This document shows positions 11,296 through 21,176 of a stretch of DNA of 64,000 nucleotides, in pieces. The position numbers and the translations under genes were made by a program. The notes below the pieces were generated by a model. That model worked only from the letters and a program-made list of their open reading frames with translations, made no database searches and was not told the DNA's origin. This DNA is from Picochlorum sp. 'celeri'. Taxonomy: Eukaryota > Chlorophyta > Trebouxiophyceae. The DNA lies in contig JAACMV010000023.1 in the NCBI GenBank assembly GCA_010909725.1, positions 682,001 to 746,000 of the forward strand, given 5' to 3'. Position 1 is the first letter of the stretch. Each line of letters opens with the position of its first letter.

Positions 11296-11383
11296 TCCAG
11301 AAAAGCACACATTATTTATATAAAAATATTTATTTTCCATGTAATGGAGTGATAGAATCATTGGTATTTAGACGAGTCTCTGT

Positions 11384-12421
11384 ATGGTTGCAGAGATTCA
11401 AACAACTGCTGGGATTCTTCTGTTTTTCCTTATTGCAGCCATTCTGTGGTTGCCAGCACAGTATATACTTTTCAATAAATCATTTATGGGCATATTTGGT
11501 CGTAGAAAAGACCTCAGGGGCAAGCATGTGTTCATTACCGGTGGCTCCAAAGGAATTGGATTTGCAATTGCACAAGCTTTCCTTCGCAAGGGCTGTCGGG
11601 TCTCGATTGTCGCTCGATCAATCAAAGACCTTGATAATGCTAAGAAGATTCTGATGGAAGATAGTCCTGGGCGAGTTTCTCGTTACTCTGCCGACACAAC
11701 ACGCAGTGACCAGCTCTCCAAGGCAGTTGCTGCTGCTGAACAAGACATGGGCCTGATTGATATACTCGTTTGTAATGCGGGCATTTCAATACCAAAGCTT
11801 TGTACGCAAACGACAATAGAAGAGTATGAGAAGCAGGTTGACGTGAATTACATGGGAACTGTGAGGACAACAAAACTGGTTCTTCCTGGGATGCTGGAAC
11901 GACAGTCTGGTCACATTTTGTTTGTCTCTTCGGTGATGGGCGTCTTGGGGTTTGCTGGGTATAGTTCATACGCACCAACAAAATGGGCTATTAGAGGATT
12001 TGCGGATTGTTTGCACAATGAATTACAAGGAACGGGTGTGTCTGTGTCGATTGCCTATCCACCTGATACGGACACCCCTGGGTTTGCCATTGAGAATGAG
12101 GTCAAGGCGGATTTATGCAAAACTGTCAATGCTGCGCTAGGAAGCCATACATTTACATCAGATATGGTTGGAAATACAATCGTGGATAAATTCCGAAAGG
12201 GGCAGTACCATCTGACCCCTCCTGATCTTGGTGCCAGCATGTTGATCTCCACCATGACTGGTCTGACACCAAAGGTGTTTTGGTTTCCAATCACCATGCT
12301 TTTGGCGCCAATTCTAGCTCTGGTGAGCTCTATATTTGGTATGATTGGTAACAGGGCTGCAAGAAAATGCAACATGGAGTATGGCTATCCTTTGCCACCT
12401 TCTTCTTCTTCTTCTAGTTAG
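11384..12421 (+). CDS. KDSR: 3-ketodihydrosphingosine reductase (KDSR/TSC10)
   Basis: Intronless, 345 residues. A membrane segment at residues 8-30 is followed by a short-chain dehydrogenase domain: cofactor loop TGGSKGIG at ~52-59, NAG near 130 and catalytic Y196-x3-K200 in SSYAPTKWA. A second hydrophobic stretch lies at ~290-325 and the tail is Ser-rich. The enzyme uses NADPH to reduce 3-ketodihydrosphinganine to dihydrosphingosine at the ER, directly after serine palmitoyltransferase, whose LCB2 subunit is encoded 50 kb away. Its stop codon TAG (12419-12421) overlaps the stop codon of the convergent gene on the other strand. Confidence 0.9.
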   Translation: MVAEIQTTAGILLFFLIAAILWLPAQYILFNKSFMGIFGRRKDLRGKHVFITGGSKGIGFAIAQAFLRKGCRVSIVARSIKDLDNAKKILMEDSPGRVSRYSADTTRSDQLSKAVAAAEQDMGLIDILVCNAGISIPKLCTQTTIEEYEKQVDVNYMGTVRTTKLVLPGMLERQSGHILFVSSVMGVLGFAGYSSYAPTKWAIRGFADCLHNELQGTGVSVSIAYPPDTDTPGFAIENEVKADLCKTVNAALGSHTFTSDMVGNTIVDKFRKGQYHLTPPDLGASMLISTMTGLTPKVFWFPITMLLAPILALVSSIFGMIGNRAARKCNMEYGYPLPPSSSSSS

Positions 12422-13185
12422 TAGATATGATGGTTGAACACAAAGGATACAACGAGGAGCATGACAACCGGCGATACTAATAATGATACTGCCGACGATG
12501 AAGGAGCAGCAGCAGGCTCCTCTGATCCTGTTAAGAGAGCAACATTCGAGTTATTCCTCAAGCCCTCAGGAATATTTGTTGTTGGGCATGCACAATAAAA
12601 GTATGACCCATCTGGCAGTTCCTCCCCAAAGCCAAGGTACTCTCTGCGGGTAGAACTTTCAACATATTCGCCAAGGTTTTCACTAGTCGCTTGACTAAAT
12701 GCCATGGAAAAATTGAAAATATTTCCACAACACATGTCGATGGCCTTCATGGCGGGTGTTTGGTGATCAGCATCGGCCACATCTTGCTCCTCTTGACTCT
12801 TTCCTGCAACAGCCATGCCAACTGATTCACCCAGAGGTAAATAAGGATGAATGAACCTCACAGTACCAAGTGCATTCGTTTGTCCTTCTGTAATGTTATT
12901 ATAGCAATAGACGTAGGCCCCAGAAGGATATTCTGTGTACTGTCCAGCAATAGTAGTGGCAAGCCCCTCGGTCCCACCGTCATCAAACCCTTGCATTGCA
13001 GAGTCCAACAGGTCTTCACATGTCGCTGAATCACCATCCGCATACACCCCTGCGTACACAAGTCCATGTAGCGTTACTTTGGCGAGCACAAGACACGTCA
13101 CCATCATGTCGAGTCACAAGAATAGAGACCACCTACCCATCACCAGCAACACCATCAGCATCACGACGCTTATTTTCCCAGTCAT
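12418..13185 (-). CDS. Secreted, probably GPI-anchored surface protein, unknown family
   Basis: Exons 13185-13137 and 13049-12418 around an 87-bp intron (GTAGGT...CGCAG, phase 1) give 226 residues. Splicing creates a clean signal peptide (ISVVMLMVLLVMGGVYA, then DGDS). Without it the N-terminus is poor, and this decided the start. The mature part has about six Cys residues (TCEDLL, YVYCYNN, MCCGN, YFYCACP) in two similar halves around the sequences GAYVYCYNN and GSYFYCACP. The C-terminus has a small-residue stretch (AAAPSSSA) and a hydrophobic tail without basic end, which fits a GPI-attachment signal. No known domain was recognised. Confidence 0.65.
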
Positions 13186-13270
13186 GATTGATTTATATGT
13201 GCTCAGAGACCAGATACATGTACAGATTTAATTCTTTTTATGATGAGATGCACGTAAGATGCTCAAGGTC

Positions 13271-13278
13271 TGACGTCA
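13271..13278. promoter_or_regulatory. CRE/bZIP-type palindrome TGACGTCA
   Basis: A perfect TGACGTCA octamer is followed 7 bp later by a TGACGT half-site (13286-13291). It lies in the 217-bp spacer between the divergent GPI-type gene and the lumen protein gene. bZIP factors bind this motif in many eukaryotes; use here is inferred from position only. Confidence 0.4.
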
Positions 13279-13402
13279 ACATGTGACGTTTCCATGATTT
13301 AGAATTGTGAAACATGTTCAAACTCGTTCGATCAATCCCAGATTGTATATCCTCTTGTCCCCATACAGAACAGAATGCATCTTGAGATAGATAGATAGAA
13401 CC

Positions 13403-13855
13403 ATGATAGCCTCAAGATTGTGCTGCCAGCAGCAGCAGCAGTGGACGACAATGTCTGTGGGACGACAACAACCACACGCACGTGGTCGGATGATGCCTCC
13501 CCACGCCTTGAATTCTGAATATAGTCGACAGAACCAACATCAAAAAGAAGGAACAGGTCGCTGGGTGGCAACAGGATTGCTCATCGCTGTGCTTGCAAGC
13601 ACTCCATCTCCAACCATGGCCATGGAGGATGGTAGCAGTCCTGGAAGCAGCAACACCAACCCATATATTGAAGAGCTCCTCAGGAAATCGGAGAGCAAGA
13701 GAGAAGAGCGCAGGAAAGAACGTTTACAAGATTATTACAGAAGGAATTTCACCGACTACTTTACCTTTGAGACGAGTCCAGGAATGAGCCAACAGGGACT
13801 CTCTCCAGAAACAAGCAATCAGATGAAACAGTGGCTCAAGGACAACACTCGATAA
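13403..13855 (+). CDS. Small thylakoid-lumen protein (predicted)
   Basis: Intronless, 150 residues. The first ~50 residues are rich in Gln, Arg and Ser with few acids, like a plastid transit peptide. A hydrophobic stretch (WVATGLLIAVLAST) then ends at an alanine-type cleavage motif PTMAM, the bipartite pattern of lumen targeting. The mature part is a charged helical segment (NPYIEELLRKSESKREERRK) followed by YYRRNFTDYFTFE and a short helix QMKQWLKDN. I believe similar small lumen proteins occur in plants and cyanobacteria, but I cannot name the family. The function is unknown. Confidence 0.6.
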   Translation: MIASRLCCQQQQQWTTMSVGRQQPHARGRMMPPHALNSEYSRQNQHQKEGTGRWVATGLLIAVLASTPSPTMAMEDGSSPGSSNTNPYIEELLRKSESKREERRKERLQDYYRRNFTDYFTFETSPGMSQQGLSPETSNQMKQWLKDNTR

Positions 13856-13896
13856 CTACATATATATTTCATTCATTCACTCATGTATCATATCTA

Positions 13897-14362
13897 CTAT
13901 TGATTCAAGAACTGCGGCCTATATACTTTCATTCCATACTCTCGAGCAGCGACAGCAACATCCTCTGTGAGCACAACAGGCCTCCTGTCCTTTGTAGGAT
14001 ACCCTTCATTCTGCTGAAACTTCAAAGGAGCTTGCATCCTATTCTGCTGAACAACGCATGCTTCATCCACAATATCGTTCAAAAACATCTGGCCGGCTAA
14101 TGAGAACAATCGAAGGGTTCTCACATCCTCACATGTAACGCCAGCCTTGGCCAGAACGTGTCGTGTCAATTCGTCAGGAATCTGCACATCAGGATGGCCA
14201 TTAGATCATGAATTTTTATAGTGTTACCGTTCGACGTACCAAAAGGGTTGTTTCTTGGCCACCGACGGGGTCGAGGTTTTGCAATAATTCGATTACATCT
14301 GACGTCTTGTCTTCTCCTGCAGCATAGGTACTTGTCGTTGGCTGATTTGCATATTCTACCAT
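13897..14362 (-). CDS. TAF10: TFIID/SAGA subunit TAF10
   Basis: Exons 14362-14240 and 14181-13897 around a 58-bp phase-0 intron (GTACGT...TGATGTGCAG) give 135 residues. The histone-fold core IPDELTRHVLAKAGVTCEDV, then LRLFSLAGQMFLNDIVDEA and the end KDRRPVVLTEDVAVAAREYG, is characteristic of TAF10. The first exon supplies SDVIELLQNLDP, like the helix that precedes IPDE in other TAF10s. TAF10 pairs with TAF3 or TAF8 in TFIID and with SPT7 in SAGA. Upstream in-frame ATGs exist (14440, 14419), but the sequence before 14362 looks non-coding. Confidence 0.88.
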
Positions 14363-14518
14363 GATTACATTTGGATAACTTGTATGCAATTGGTACAGTA
14401 TGGATACGGGGGCTATCATGATGGAATCAATCACAAGCATCTATTGTATCTATTTTAGGAGAGCTTGGTCAACAGGAAGTTGCAACTCCCTGTTCAGAGC
14501 ATGTTCCATACCATACTC

Positions 14519-15757
14519 TCATTCAACAAACATCTCTTCTTCCTCATATTCCTTCCCCTTCAGCTTGTTTTCAACGTGCTTCCACCAGTACTCCATCGAA
14601 AGCCTGTACAAGACTTCCAGTCGCCCTTTGGGAGTGCTGTAGTATGGATGCAGCCTTCTCTTCCACTCTGCCAGTTTCTCCTCAGTGATGGAGTCTTCGC
14701 TCCATTCGTCAACTAGAACTACTGGTAACTGTCGATAGGCAGAATCATCGTTGTACTTTTTGATGATTGGTATCACTCCCAGTGCGATAGCCTCCCATGC
14801 TTTGGGACTGGGGTCCAGTCCCCCTCCATGAGGGCACAACAGAAAGGAGTAGTCCATCAATGTGAAAAGGTACGCATCGCCTCTTGGGAGTTCAGATTTG
14901 GGATCACAGAATTCCCACGACTCGCACAGCTTCCGTACCAGGATACGATCGTCAGAGTGAGGTCGGCTTGTATCCACTACTCTCAGCATGCCACGTCTGT
15001 GACTCACAATAGTCTCAGCATCATCGTTATGGTACGGTGACAATGCATTATGCTGGGCCACTATATCAAGAATATGTTCTGGACTGTATTCATGAGGATT
15101 CATCCCCAAAGGCAGTGGTGTCACCTTGGGCCCAGCAGTATCCAAATTCTCAGCAAAGTGATGGATGATCATTTCATTCTCAGCCTGATGCAGTTGCTCC
15201 CACGCAGTCTCATTAATACACTTGAAGTCAAATCTCGGATCCAGTTGGCGAGGCACTGTCTTGTCAGAATCTCCCGAAAGCAGCACAATTGGTTCTGCCA
15301 GACATGGCATAATCTTCTGATGAAAATCACCCAAGTGCTCCGTCCTGACAAACACGGTGCGTGGATGCTCACTGGAATGTACATTCATCCATACAAAATC
15401 CGACGGATTCATCGTAACCGAAGACCGTGTTCCATACACAAGATCACACCTCCCGGGAAACCCTGAAGGTATTGAACTCTCTGAAAGCTGCCTTGTGGCC
15501 ATCATAATGCTAGTCGTGTTTGGCTCATGGCTCAAGATGGATATATTCTTCGACATGAGACACTCCACGAATTCCTGGCGCGAAGACGTTGACAGACGCC
15601 TGCTCTCTTCGTGCAGGTCAACGACCCACCAAAGGGAGGGATTGCTGCTGCTCCACTCGGGTGTGGACACAAAACCCAGGTATAGCATGCACGCTGCCAC
15701 AATGGATGTCAAAATAGCACATCTATTTTTCTGATGAGCCCCCAACATGGTTGCCAT
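14519..15757 (-). CDS. Type II membrane protein, probable exostosin-like glycosyltransferase
   Basis: Intronless, 412 residues. A short cytosolic start (MATMLGAHQKNR) precedes a membrane anchor at ~13-30, the usual Golgi glycosyltransferase layout. Near residues 290-330 the segment YSFLLCPHGGGLDPSPKAWE, continuing AIALGVIPIIKK, has the pattern of the nucleotide-sugar region in GT47/exostosin-like and related enzymes (Gly-rich turn, Asp, then a conserved Glu before a hydrophobic helix). Acceptor and donor sugars are unknown. A Golgi role in surface glycans is inferred. The C-terminus is acidic (KEYEEEEMFVE). No signal of gene breakage is seen. Confidence 0.6.
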   Translation of the reverse strand: MATMLGAHQKNRCAILTSIVAACMLYLGFVSTPEWSSSNPSLWWVVDLHEESRRLSTSSRQEFVECLMSKNISILSHEPNTTSIMMATRQLSESSIPSGFPGRCDLVYGTRSSVTMNPSDFVWMNVHSSEHPRTVFVRTEHLGDFHQKIMPCLAEPIVLLSGDSDKTVPRQLDPRFDFKCINETAWEQLHQAENEMIIHHFAENLDTAGPKVTPLPLGMNPHEYSPEHILDIVAQHNALSPYHNDDAETIVSHRRGMLRVVDTSRPHSDDRILVRKLCESWEFCDPKSELPRGDAYLFTLMDYSFLLCPHGGGLDPSPKAWEAIALGVIPIIKKYNDDSAYRQLPVVLVDEWSEDSITEEKLAEWKRRLHPYYSTPKGRLEVLYRLSMEYWWKHVENKLKGKEYEEEEMFVE

Positions 15758-16346
15758 GTGGATTCAGTGTATATACGAGTCTATTCGTGTACCTCAGTCA
15801 CACGGTGCAACAGCGAATACCGTCGTTTCCTTGGATATCATTCACATGCTGCATGATCCAGCATGTCAATTCACAGTTTCAAAACTATGTATTTGCATAA
15901 TTATCCAGGGGACTTTGAACTGGGGACACACTGCTTCTTCTAGTAATACTTGTTGTTCACCGGTCAACTCGAATATCTGATTTTCAAAAGAAGAACCATC
16001 GGTTTCTTTCGCCCATCACACCAATGGTGTGATGGGAATCTGACCAAAACATTCACTGCAACATTGCCATCGTCATGATGAAAGAAACATCCATCAGCAT
16101 GTCTCCTCATTGGAGTGCAATTTTCACATGAATAATCTCAATCCATTGATCTGCTGCCAATGTTGTTATTGAGCCCTTTCCATCATCATGAGTCAAGGCC
16201 ATCTGACCCTTGTTCTTATTTTTGAATCCATCCCAACAAACATCACGTGCCATCAGCTACTACTATTCCTACGAGTATATACCAATTGCATTTATTTTTA
16301 ATAAACATAAACGCATGATACATCGATGCAAAGTACTCGTTAGGAC
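15758..16346. promoter_or_regulatory. Divergent spacer with strong hairpin
   Basis: A 589-bp gap between the glycosyltransferase candidate (minus) and the FSH hydrolase (plus). It contains an 11-bp perfect inverted repeat (CCCATCACACC at 16012-16022 and its complement at 16026-16036) with a 3-nt loop AAT. No convincing ORF is present. The AT-rich stretch 16282-16300 near the plus gene could hold core promoter elements. Confidence 0.4.
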
Positions 16347-17045
16347 ATGGAAGCATCGAATCGGCTAGTTCGAATTCTCTGTTTACATGGGCATCAACAA
16401 AATGCCCAACTGTTCAGGCAAAAGACCGGATCACTGAGAAAAGCACTGAAAAATACTGCAGAATTAATTTATATAGATGCTCCGCATCAATCCTCTACCC
16501 CAACGCTTCGCACTTGGTGGCTACGACCTTGTGGCCCTCAAGTGTACGAAGGATGGGAAGAGTCACGAAACCGTATACAGGAGTCTCTCCAGGAGCATGC
16601 ACCGATTGATATACTCTTGGGATTCAGCCAAGGGGCAGCAGCCGCGGCATTATATTTGGTACAACAGCAGCATACAGAGGCCTTGCCAGCTCCAGCTGAA
16701 GCAGCAGTGCAGTCTTTGATCAGCATAGCTGGCTTCATCCCTCGAGACGAACGATATAGAGAGGTATTCTACAATACACAAAGAGATCTAGAATTGCATT
16801 CGTGCCATATATATGGGGACATGGATGATATTATCACGCCAGAGCAGAGTAGAGAGTTGAGCCAGGCAATGGCAGCAATGGACCCCACCAGTGATGTTGT
16901 TGTATGCAGCCATGGCGGAGGGCACATGGTGCCGACACTCCGCAAGGGTGATACTTCATCGTATGATGGTGATGATGAAGACATGAGGCGAGTGGTTGTT
17001 CTGTCTCAGACTGTGAAAGACTTTGTCCGGCGAAGGCTACACTGA
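16347..17045 (+). CDS. FSH1/OVCA2-family serine hydrolase
   Basis: Intronless, 232 residues, the usual family length. The start RILCLHGHQQNAQLFRQKTG is typical of FSH proteins. The nucleophile elbow is GFSQG (residues ~94-98), the acid is likely in YGDMDDIITPEQSREL and the His in CSHGGGHMVP, so the alpha/beta-hydrolase triad is complete. These enzymes are small esterases with unclear physiological substrates; OVCA2 prefers long-chain esters. No targeting peptide is seen, so a cytosolic location is likely. The 3' flank carries a run of nine or more T residues just after the stop. Confidence 0.88.
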   Translation: MEASNRLVRILCLHGHQQNAQLFRQKTGSLRKALKNTAELIYIDAPHQSSTPTLRTWWLRPCGPQVYEGWEESRNRIQESLQEHAPIDILLGFSQGAAAAALYLVQQQHTEALPAPAEAAVQSLISIAGFIPRDERYREVFYNTQRDLELHSCHIYGDMDDIITPEQSRELSQAMAAMDPTSDVVVCSHGGGHMVPTLRKGDTSSYDGDDEDMRRVVVLSQTVKDFVRRRLH

Positions 17046-17274
17046 GATTGGCTGTCTCTTTTTTTTTTCCCAAACAAGGATCACGGGCCTGATTCTTCCT
17101 GTTCTTTGGCTGTGGCAACGCATATCCTCATATTTAAAAATCTTAAAAACGCAGTGTGATATTCGTTGATACTGTACTGGTCCATTCTGTAAGCACGTGT
17201 TCATGTATTCCTGTCCACAATTGAATTGAATTCAACTCTGAGGCGAAAAGAGAAGGAAACAGGTATTGAGCAAG

Positions 17275-18319
17275 ATGCCAGTAGCACAGCAGGGTGAGAC
17301 TATTCATAGAGATATCACAGGCAATGATGAGGGGGTGAATGGAGACCAGCGAGGAGGGAACGACTCATCAACGAGACCGTCCGAGCGAATGTTCTCGAGA
17401 GTGTTTAGAACGGTAGGTTTGGTTATATTCCATGTATGAGAGATGCATAGATGTGTGTATCTGACTATAATACTGGTTGTAGCCGCAGAATAGGCCTGAC
17501 TTTGAGCAGCAGAACCGAGGTCGTCGACGACCTCGGGACGAAGGCTGGGAGGATTCTCAACGACCGATATCCCTTCCACCGACATTTGCTGTACCATTTG
17601 TTGGATCTAGAGATTTAACTGAAATATTTAGTGAAATATTTGATGTGGCGAGGCAGCCGGATGTTCGAGTGCGTCGAGTACGTCAGCCGAGGACGGTTGG
17701 GCCGTTGCGCAAGGTGAGTCGTGCACCGTCGAATTGGTATTTGAAGCAGGGGCAGACGTGGACTGGGTGGCAGCATGTGCAGCATTGGCCTCCTGGGTCT
17801 TCAGAAAAGTGGAATGTTCGAGTTGTGCTGGAGCATGTGGATTTGGAACGGGGGGAGGTGTTTGGGACCATGACTGCCACGGATGTGCCTGGAGCCGAGT
17901 CACAGGTTGTGACGTATTTCGAGGGGGAGATGATTGATAACGAGAATGCGACATTTTATTCTGATCCTGATGCGTCAGCTCGGGTATGCTTGTCAGAGCT
18001 GCGGCATTGGTCTCGGTTTCCTGCATTTAGGCCTCTGAGGGATGGGGTGTTGGAGGAGGATGGGAGGTCTCCAGAATTGGCAGCGAGCAGCAAGGTGTTT
18101 ATGCGGTGGAAAGAAAAGTGTTTTCTGTCTGGAGGGGATTGTCGGTTGACTATTGCGGGTGTATATTATGTGACATTGGATAGAAGGAATGGGGATGTGA
18201 ATGCCTATTACTTTGATCAGAATTCAGCACCCGAGCAGAGAATGATACTCAAAGCAGGGGCTGGGAATGCGTCGAATCAGCAGCAAGGATATGCCCTTCC
18301 TGCGCTCAAATATGCCTGA
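17275..18319 (+). CDS. GID4: GID4/Vid24 substrate receptor of the GID/CTLH ubiquitin ligase
   Basis: Exons 17275-17412 and 17483-18319 around a 70-bp phase-0 intron (GTAGGT...GGTTGTAG) give 324 residues. The beta-barrel core is clear: YLKQGQTWTGWQHVQHW, WNVRVVLEHVDLERGEVFG, VTYFEGEMIDNENATF, LRHWSRFPAFRPL, VFMRWKEKCFL and IAGVYYVTLDRRNGDVNAYY. GID4 recognises Pro/N-degrons, in yeast on gluconeogenic enzymes. The N-terminal ~95 residues are Arg- and Glu-rich and divergent. A GTG inside the second exon could be mistaken for a start, but the upstream exon keeps frame for 110 codons and supplies an ATG. Confidence 0.87.
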
Positions 18320-19269
18320 TGGGTGCAACGTTGGAATACTGTCACAGTAGAGGTGTTCTGTAAAATGTCCTTATTATTCTTTGTTATGTCGAATGAGTGG
18401 TTGTATCAGTATTCATAGTATATATATGTTTAACCTTATGAAATACTATTAGTCTCATCGTATGTGCCGGTGATTTACTAAAAATGTGCGGTGATGCAAG
18501 GAGATGTAGAGCTGCAACTCGGGTAAGGCAAGGCAAGGCTTGGCTTCTGATTCTCACTGGTGCCATGTTTGTCTCACTCGGGTGAGTGAGGTATTGGGCC
18601 TGGAGAGGAGCCAGCAGTTATTTTACCTGATGATCATCTTTCTTGGAAGTTAAGTCCTACTCAGATGTTTCAAACGGGCATAGAATGTGAAAACATGCGT
18701 TTAGGATCCAAATGGCTGCGGATCAAGGCACTAGAGCATCAACGCTGTCTCTCACCACGTCCTCCAGAGAGAGGGCCATATGCAGCACAAGAATTGCTGG
18801 TATGCGTGCAAAGCTACAGGTGGAGCAGAATTCCAGCAAGTTAGGATGGAAGATGGCACTTGCAAGCACATATGAAGGGCAAAGAGGCATATGCGTACTG
18901 CATGACTCTCACTGCGGGACCTTGAGAAAAAAGTGTGAGCTTTGCAGCACGGCGATTGCCAAAATATAACTTTACAATGAATGTAGAATATTTGTGCAGA
19001 TTTCTTTCTCCGTAACGTTTGTATCATCTGTAGAAGCTAATCCTTAATATCGCCCGACCGGTCGGGGGTTTTTTCAAGTCCTGATGAATGGAGCCACGCA
19101 CGAAGGTGGCACATTGCTTCTAACGCGTTAGACATCATCATCGGCTGTGACCATAAAGTTCAACCTGCAAGAACCCGTGCTATACAAAAAAATTATTTCA
19201 AATTGATTGAAAAGTCTTAAATATTCGACCTTTTCGTGAAAACTACCCTCGTGATTTCCGTGACCAGAT
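18320..19269. other. Long spacer with hairpins, no convincing gene
   Basis: 950 bp. It holds a 7-bp stem with 4-nt loop (CTCACTC at 18573-18579 and its complement at 18584-18590) and a 14-bp perfect GC-rich palindrome (19053-19066) followed by six T residues on the plus strand. The latter resembles a terminator, possibly of an RNA polymerase III transcript, but I found no A/B box or known small RNA. An 85-codon ORF from ATG 18712 ends at 18969; its composition (HDSHCGTLRKKCELCSTAI) does not settle whether it is real. Confidence 0.4.
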
Positions 19270-20103
19270 ATGTCTCTTGCCAGGACCGTGACAGTTTTCG
19301 CCCTGTTGATGGCCTTGTTTTGCTCATGGTGTGACGCCCGAGAATTGCTGCAAAACGTACGTGACATATATTGCATACATACGAGGTGGACGAAATCCAA
19401 GGGAAAATAGCACAGATATATGTGTCTGGGAAGGCTGAGTACAGACGTGTGGTCTGTACTGAGTCCATTCCTGCCGAGGGTTTTGTTCACATTGTTTTGT
19501 AGCTACTACAACGTGTAAACAAGTGACATGAGATGTAACGCATTGTATATTGCCGCAGAGATGCTCTTCGTCTCCAGGGAAGAGACCCAGAGAATGCAAC
19601 AGGTCGGTCTACAGAGATACTGAATGGTAGGTTTTTATTTGGTGATTGATGACAATGGATACATTGTGCTGCCATTGAAATGTACTTTGTGATGAAAGTT
19701 CTCTATCACGATCTTCCATATTACTACAGGCGTCGTGATGAGATTGAATGCAACGTGAGGGGTGCTGAGTTGGTACGTGGGTGCTTTTGATCTGACATGT
19801 CTATTCAAGTAGTACTGCATGTGTATCATTATATATCTGGAACCCAACGCCCGAGTTGCGACAAAACTAATAATAATGACTATGCTGTGTGCACTACAGA
19901 GCTGCGACCTTGAGGACGACTGGGATGAAAACGGAGATGTGGAATGTGAGTTGGATATTCCAGGACAGAGAGACATTGAATTCCGTTGCCGTGTCGACAA
20001 CAACTGCAACGTCGAATGCCCTAACAATGTGCTCAACTCTAGAATTCCTAGAAGATATCGTTCAAAAACCAAGAAGATCCTTTCTGCATGGAAACCAACA
20101 TGA
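19270..20103 (+). CDS. Small cysteine-rich secreted protein, four exons, unknown family
   Basis: Joined from short exons 19270-19356, 19559-19626, 19730-19772 and 19900-20103, giving 133 residues. Donors are GTACGT, GTAGGT and GTACGT; acceptors are GCCGCAG, ACTACAG and CACTACAG. Exon phases (0, 2, 0) fit without any stop. Exon 1 is a textbook signal peptide (TVTVFALLMALFCSWC before DARELL). The mature chain has about eight Cys in a repeating Arg/acid-rich context (RCSSSPGKRPREC, EIECNVRGAEL, SCDLEDDWDENGDVECEL, FRCRVDNNCNVECPNN) and a basic tail. No known toxin, defensin or domain family was recognised. The model rests on sequence logic only. Confidence 0.6.
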
Positions 20104-20472
20104 TCTAACCTTATGTGGTTGAGTTTGCCAGAAGCAAAAGGGTTTGAGAAGAAATATCACAAGAGTGTTGCTTTAAAAATCGACTCGCATCTTTTCGCGA
20201 TCCGATAGAGAGAATCCTACAGAGAGAATCTTAGAGAGAGAATCTTAGAGAGAGAATCAGCTCTACTGCTGATGTACCATGTCATATTGTTGACACCATG
20301 TAAGATTTCCATGTGTTCTCAAATATGCACCAGTATGTTACATGAGTAATGTACATCATCATTATTGCATGCTGTCGTTCAAGAAGGACACAAAAATCCT
20401 TGTCATCATCAAACGAATTATTATTATCATCATTATTCATATCAGTACTACTATTGATGGTATCCACCATTA
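20104..20472. repeat. Spacer with short tandem repeat
   Basis: 369 bp between two convergent genes. At about 20206-20259 a 14-bp unit (AGAGAGAATCTTAG) occurs in roughly four tandem copies with small changes. Around 20410-20445 there are ATT/ATC microsatellite-like runs. No gene is seen. Confidence 0.6.
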
Positions 20473-20838
20473 TTATGCGAGTGGCGTTTGCTTTGTGACA
20501 AATCCAGCGTGCAATTCTTTGTCTGCATATCCATGAGATCCAGCAGCCTCAGCAGCCTTTTCTGTGGCTCCTGCTCCACCTCCTGTCAACAAATCATCCG
20601 CCCCGCTTGTCTCCTCTGCCGGTTCAACATCAAAATGCTCATGTTCCACTGGTCGAGCCTCGTGCTTGGACACGTGCTCGTGTCCTTCAGCCGGAGGTAA
20701 GCCACTCTGTTTTGATATGAATCCTGCATGCAGATCCTTATCGGCGTATCCTTTGGATCCCGCGTGTGCTGCTGCTTCTTCCGTCAATCCTGCTTCGGAC
20801 CCGAGATTGGGTTCTACTCCTTTGATATCCTCTTGCAT
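20473..20838 (-). CDS. Small acidic protein with duplicated GYADK-LHAGF motif
   Basis: Intronless, 121 residues, no signal peptide or membrane segment. The same ~24-residue block occurs twice, at ~22-45 (AHAGSKGYADKDLHAGF) and ~95-118 (AAGSHGYADKELHAGF), each ending in a KQ dipeptide. The linker is rich in Glu, His and Gly. The overall make-up (acidic, Ala/Gly-rich, low hydrophobicity) recalls intrinsically disordered stress proteins such as LEA or conidiation-type proteins, but I do not recognise the motif. The function is unknown. The two copies differ at the DNA level, so the duplication is not recent. Confidence 0.65.
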   Translation of the reverse strand: MQEDIKGVEPNLGSEAGLTEEAAAHAGSKGYADKDLHAGFISKQSGLPPAEGHEHVSKHEARPVEHEHFDVEPAEETSGADDLLTGGGAGATEKAAEAAGSHGYADKELHAGFVTKQTPLA

Positions 20839-21176
20839 TTCTATATCGTTGATATCTACGATTTCTATTAAACTTTAATAATCTTTGTATGATATAAAAC
20901 GTTGTAAATAATTTTTAATGACACCCTTGGACGGTCTCGGAGATTTTATAGGGCCCTGTGATCGACATGGTGCCACGTCATCACTGTTTGGCACACTGCC
21001 CCAGTCTTCTGCTCAGGTCATCATTGGAGTCCAGATACGCCATAATGTTACACATGTAAAGCAAGATACGAGTCAAAACGTTCGTCAAATGATATAGGTA
21101 CTCTACTCTGAATTAATATGGTATGGAGAAAATGGTCACGCCTTTATGCAAGGCCAAAGCTGTTGTCATCCTATCT
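20839..21176. other. Spacer, nothing recognised
   Basis: 338 bp upstream of the acidic repeat protein (minus) and downstream of the DUF789 gene (minus). I see no ORF of interest, repeat or RNA signature. Confidence 0.4.

Noticed and set aside
13960..14030. tRNA-, rRNA- or snRNA-like segments anywhere in the window
   Set aside because: Scanning for A/B boxes, U1 to U6 landmarks, 5S and 7SL signatures gave no convincing match; a covariance-model search would be needed to be sure.
20206..20259. CRISPR-like array
   Set aside because: The 14-bp units are directly adjacent without spacers, so this is an ordinary tandem repeat.
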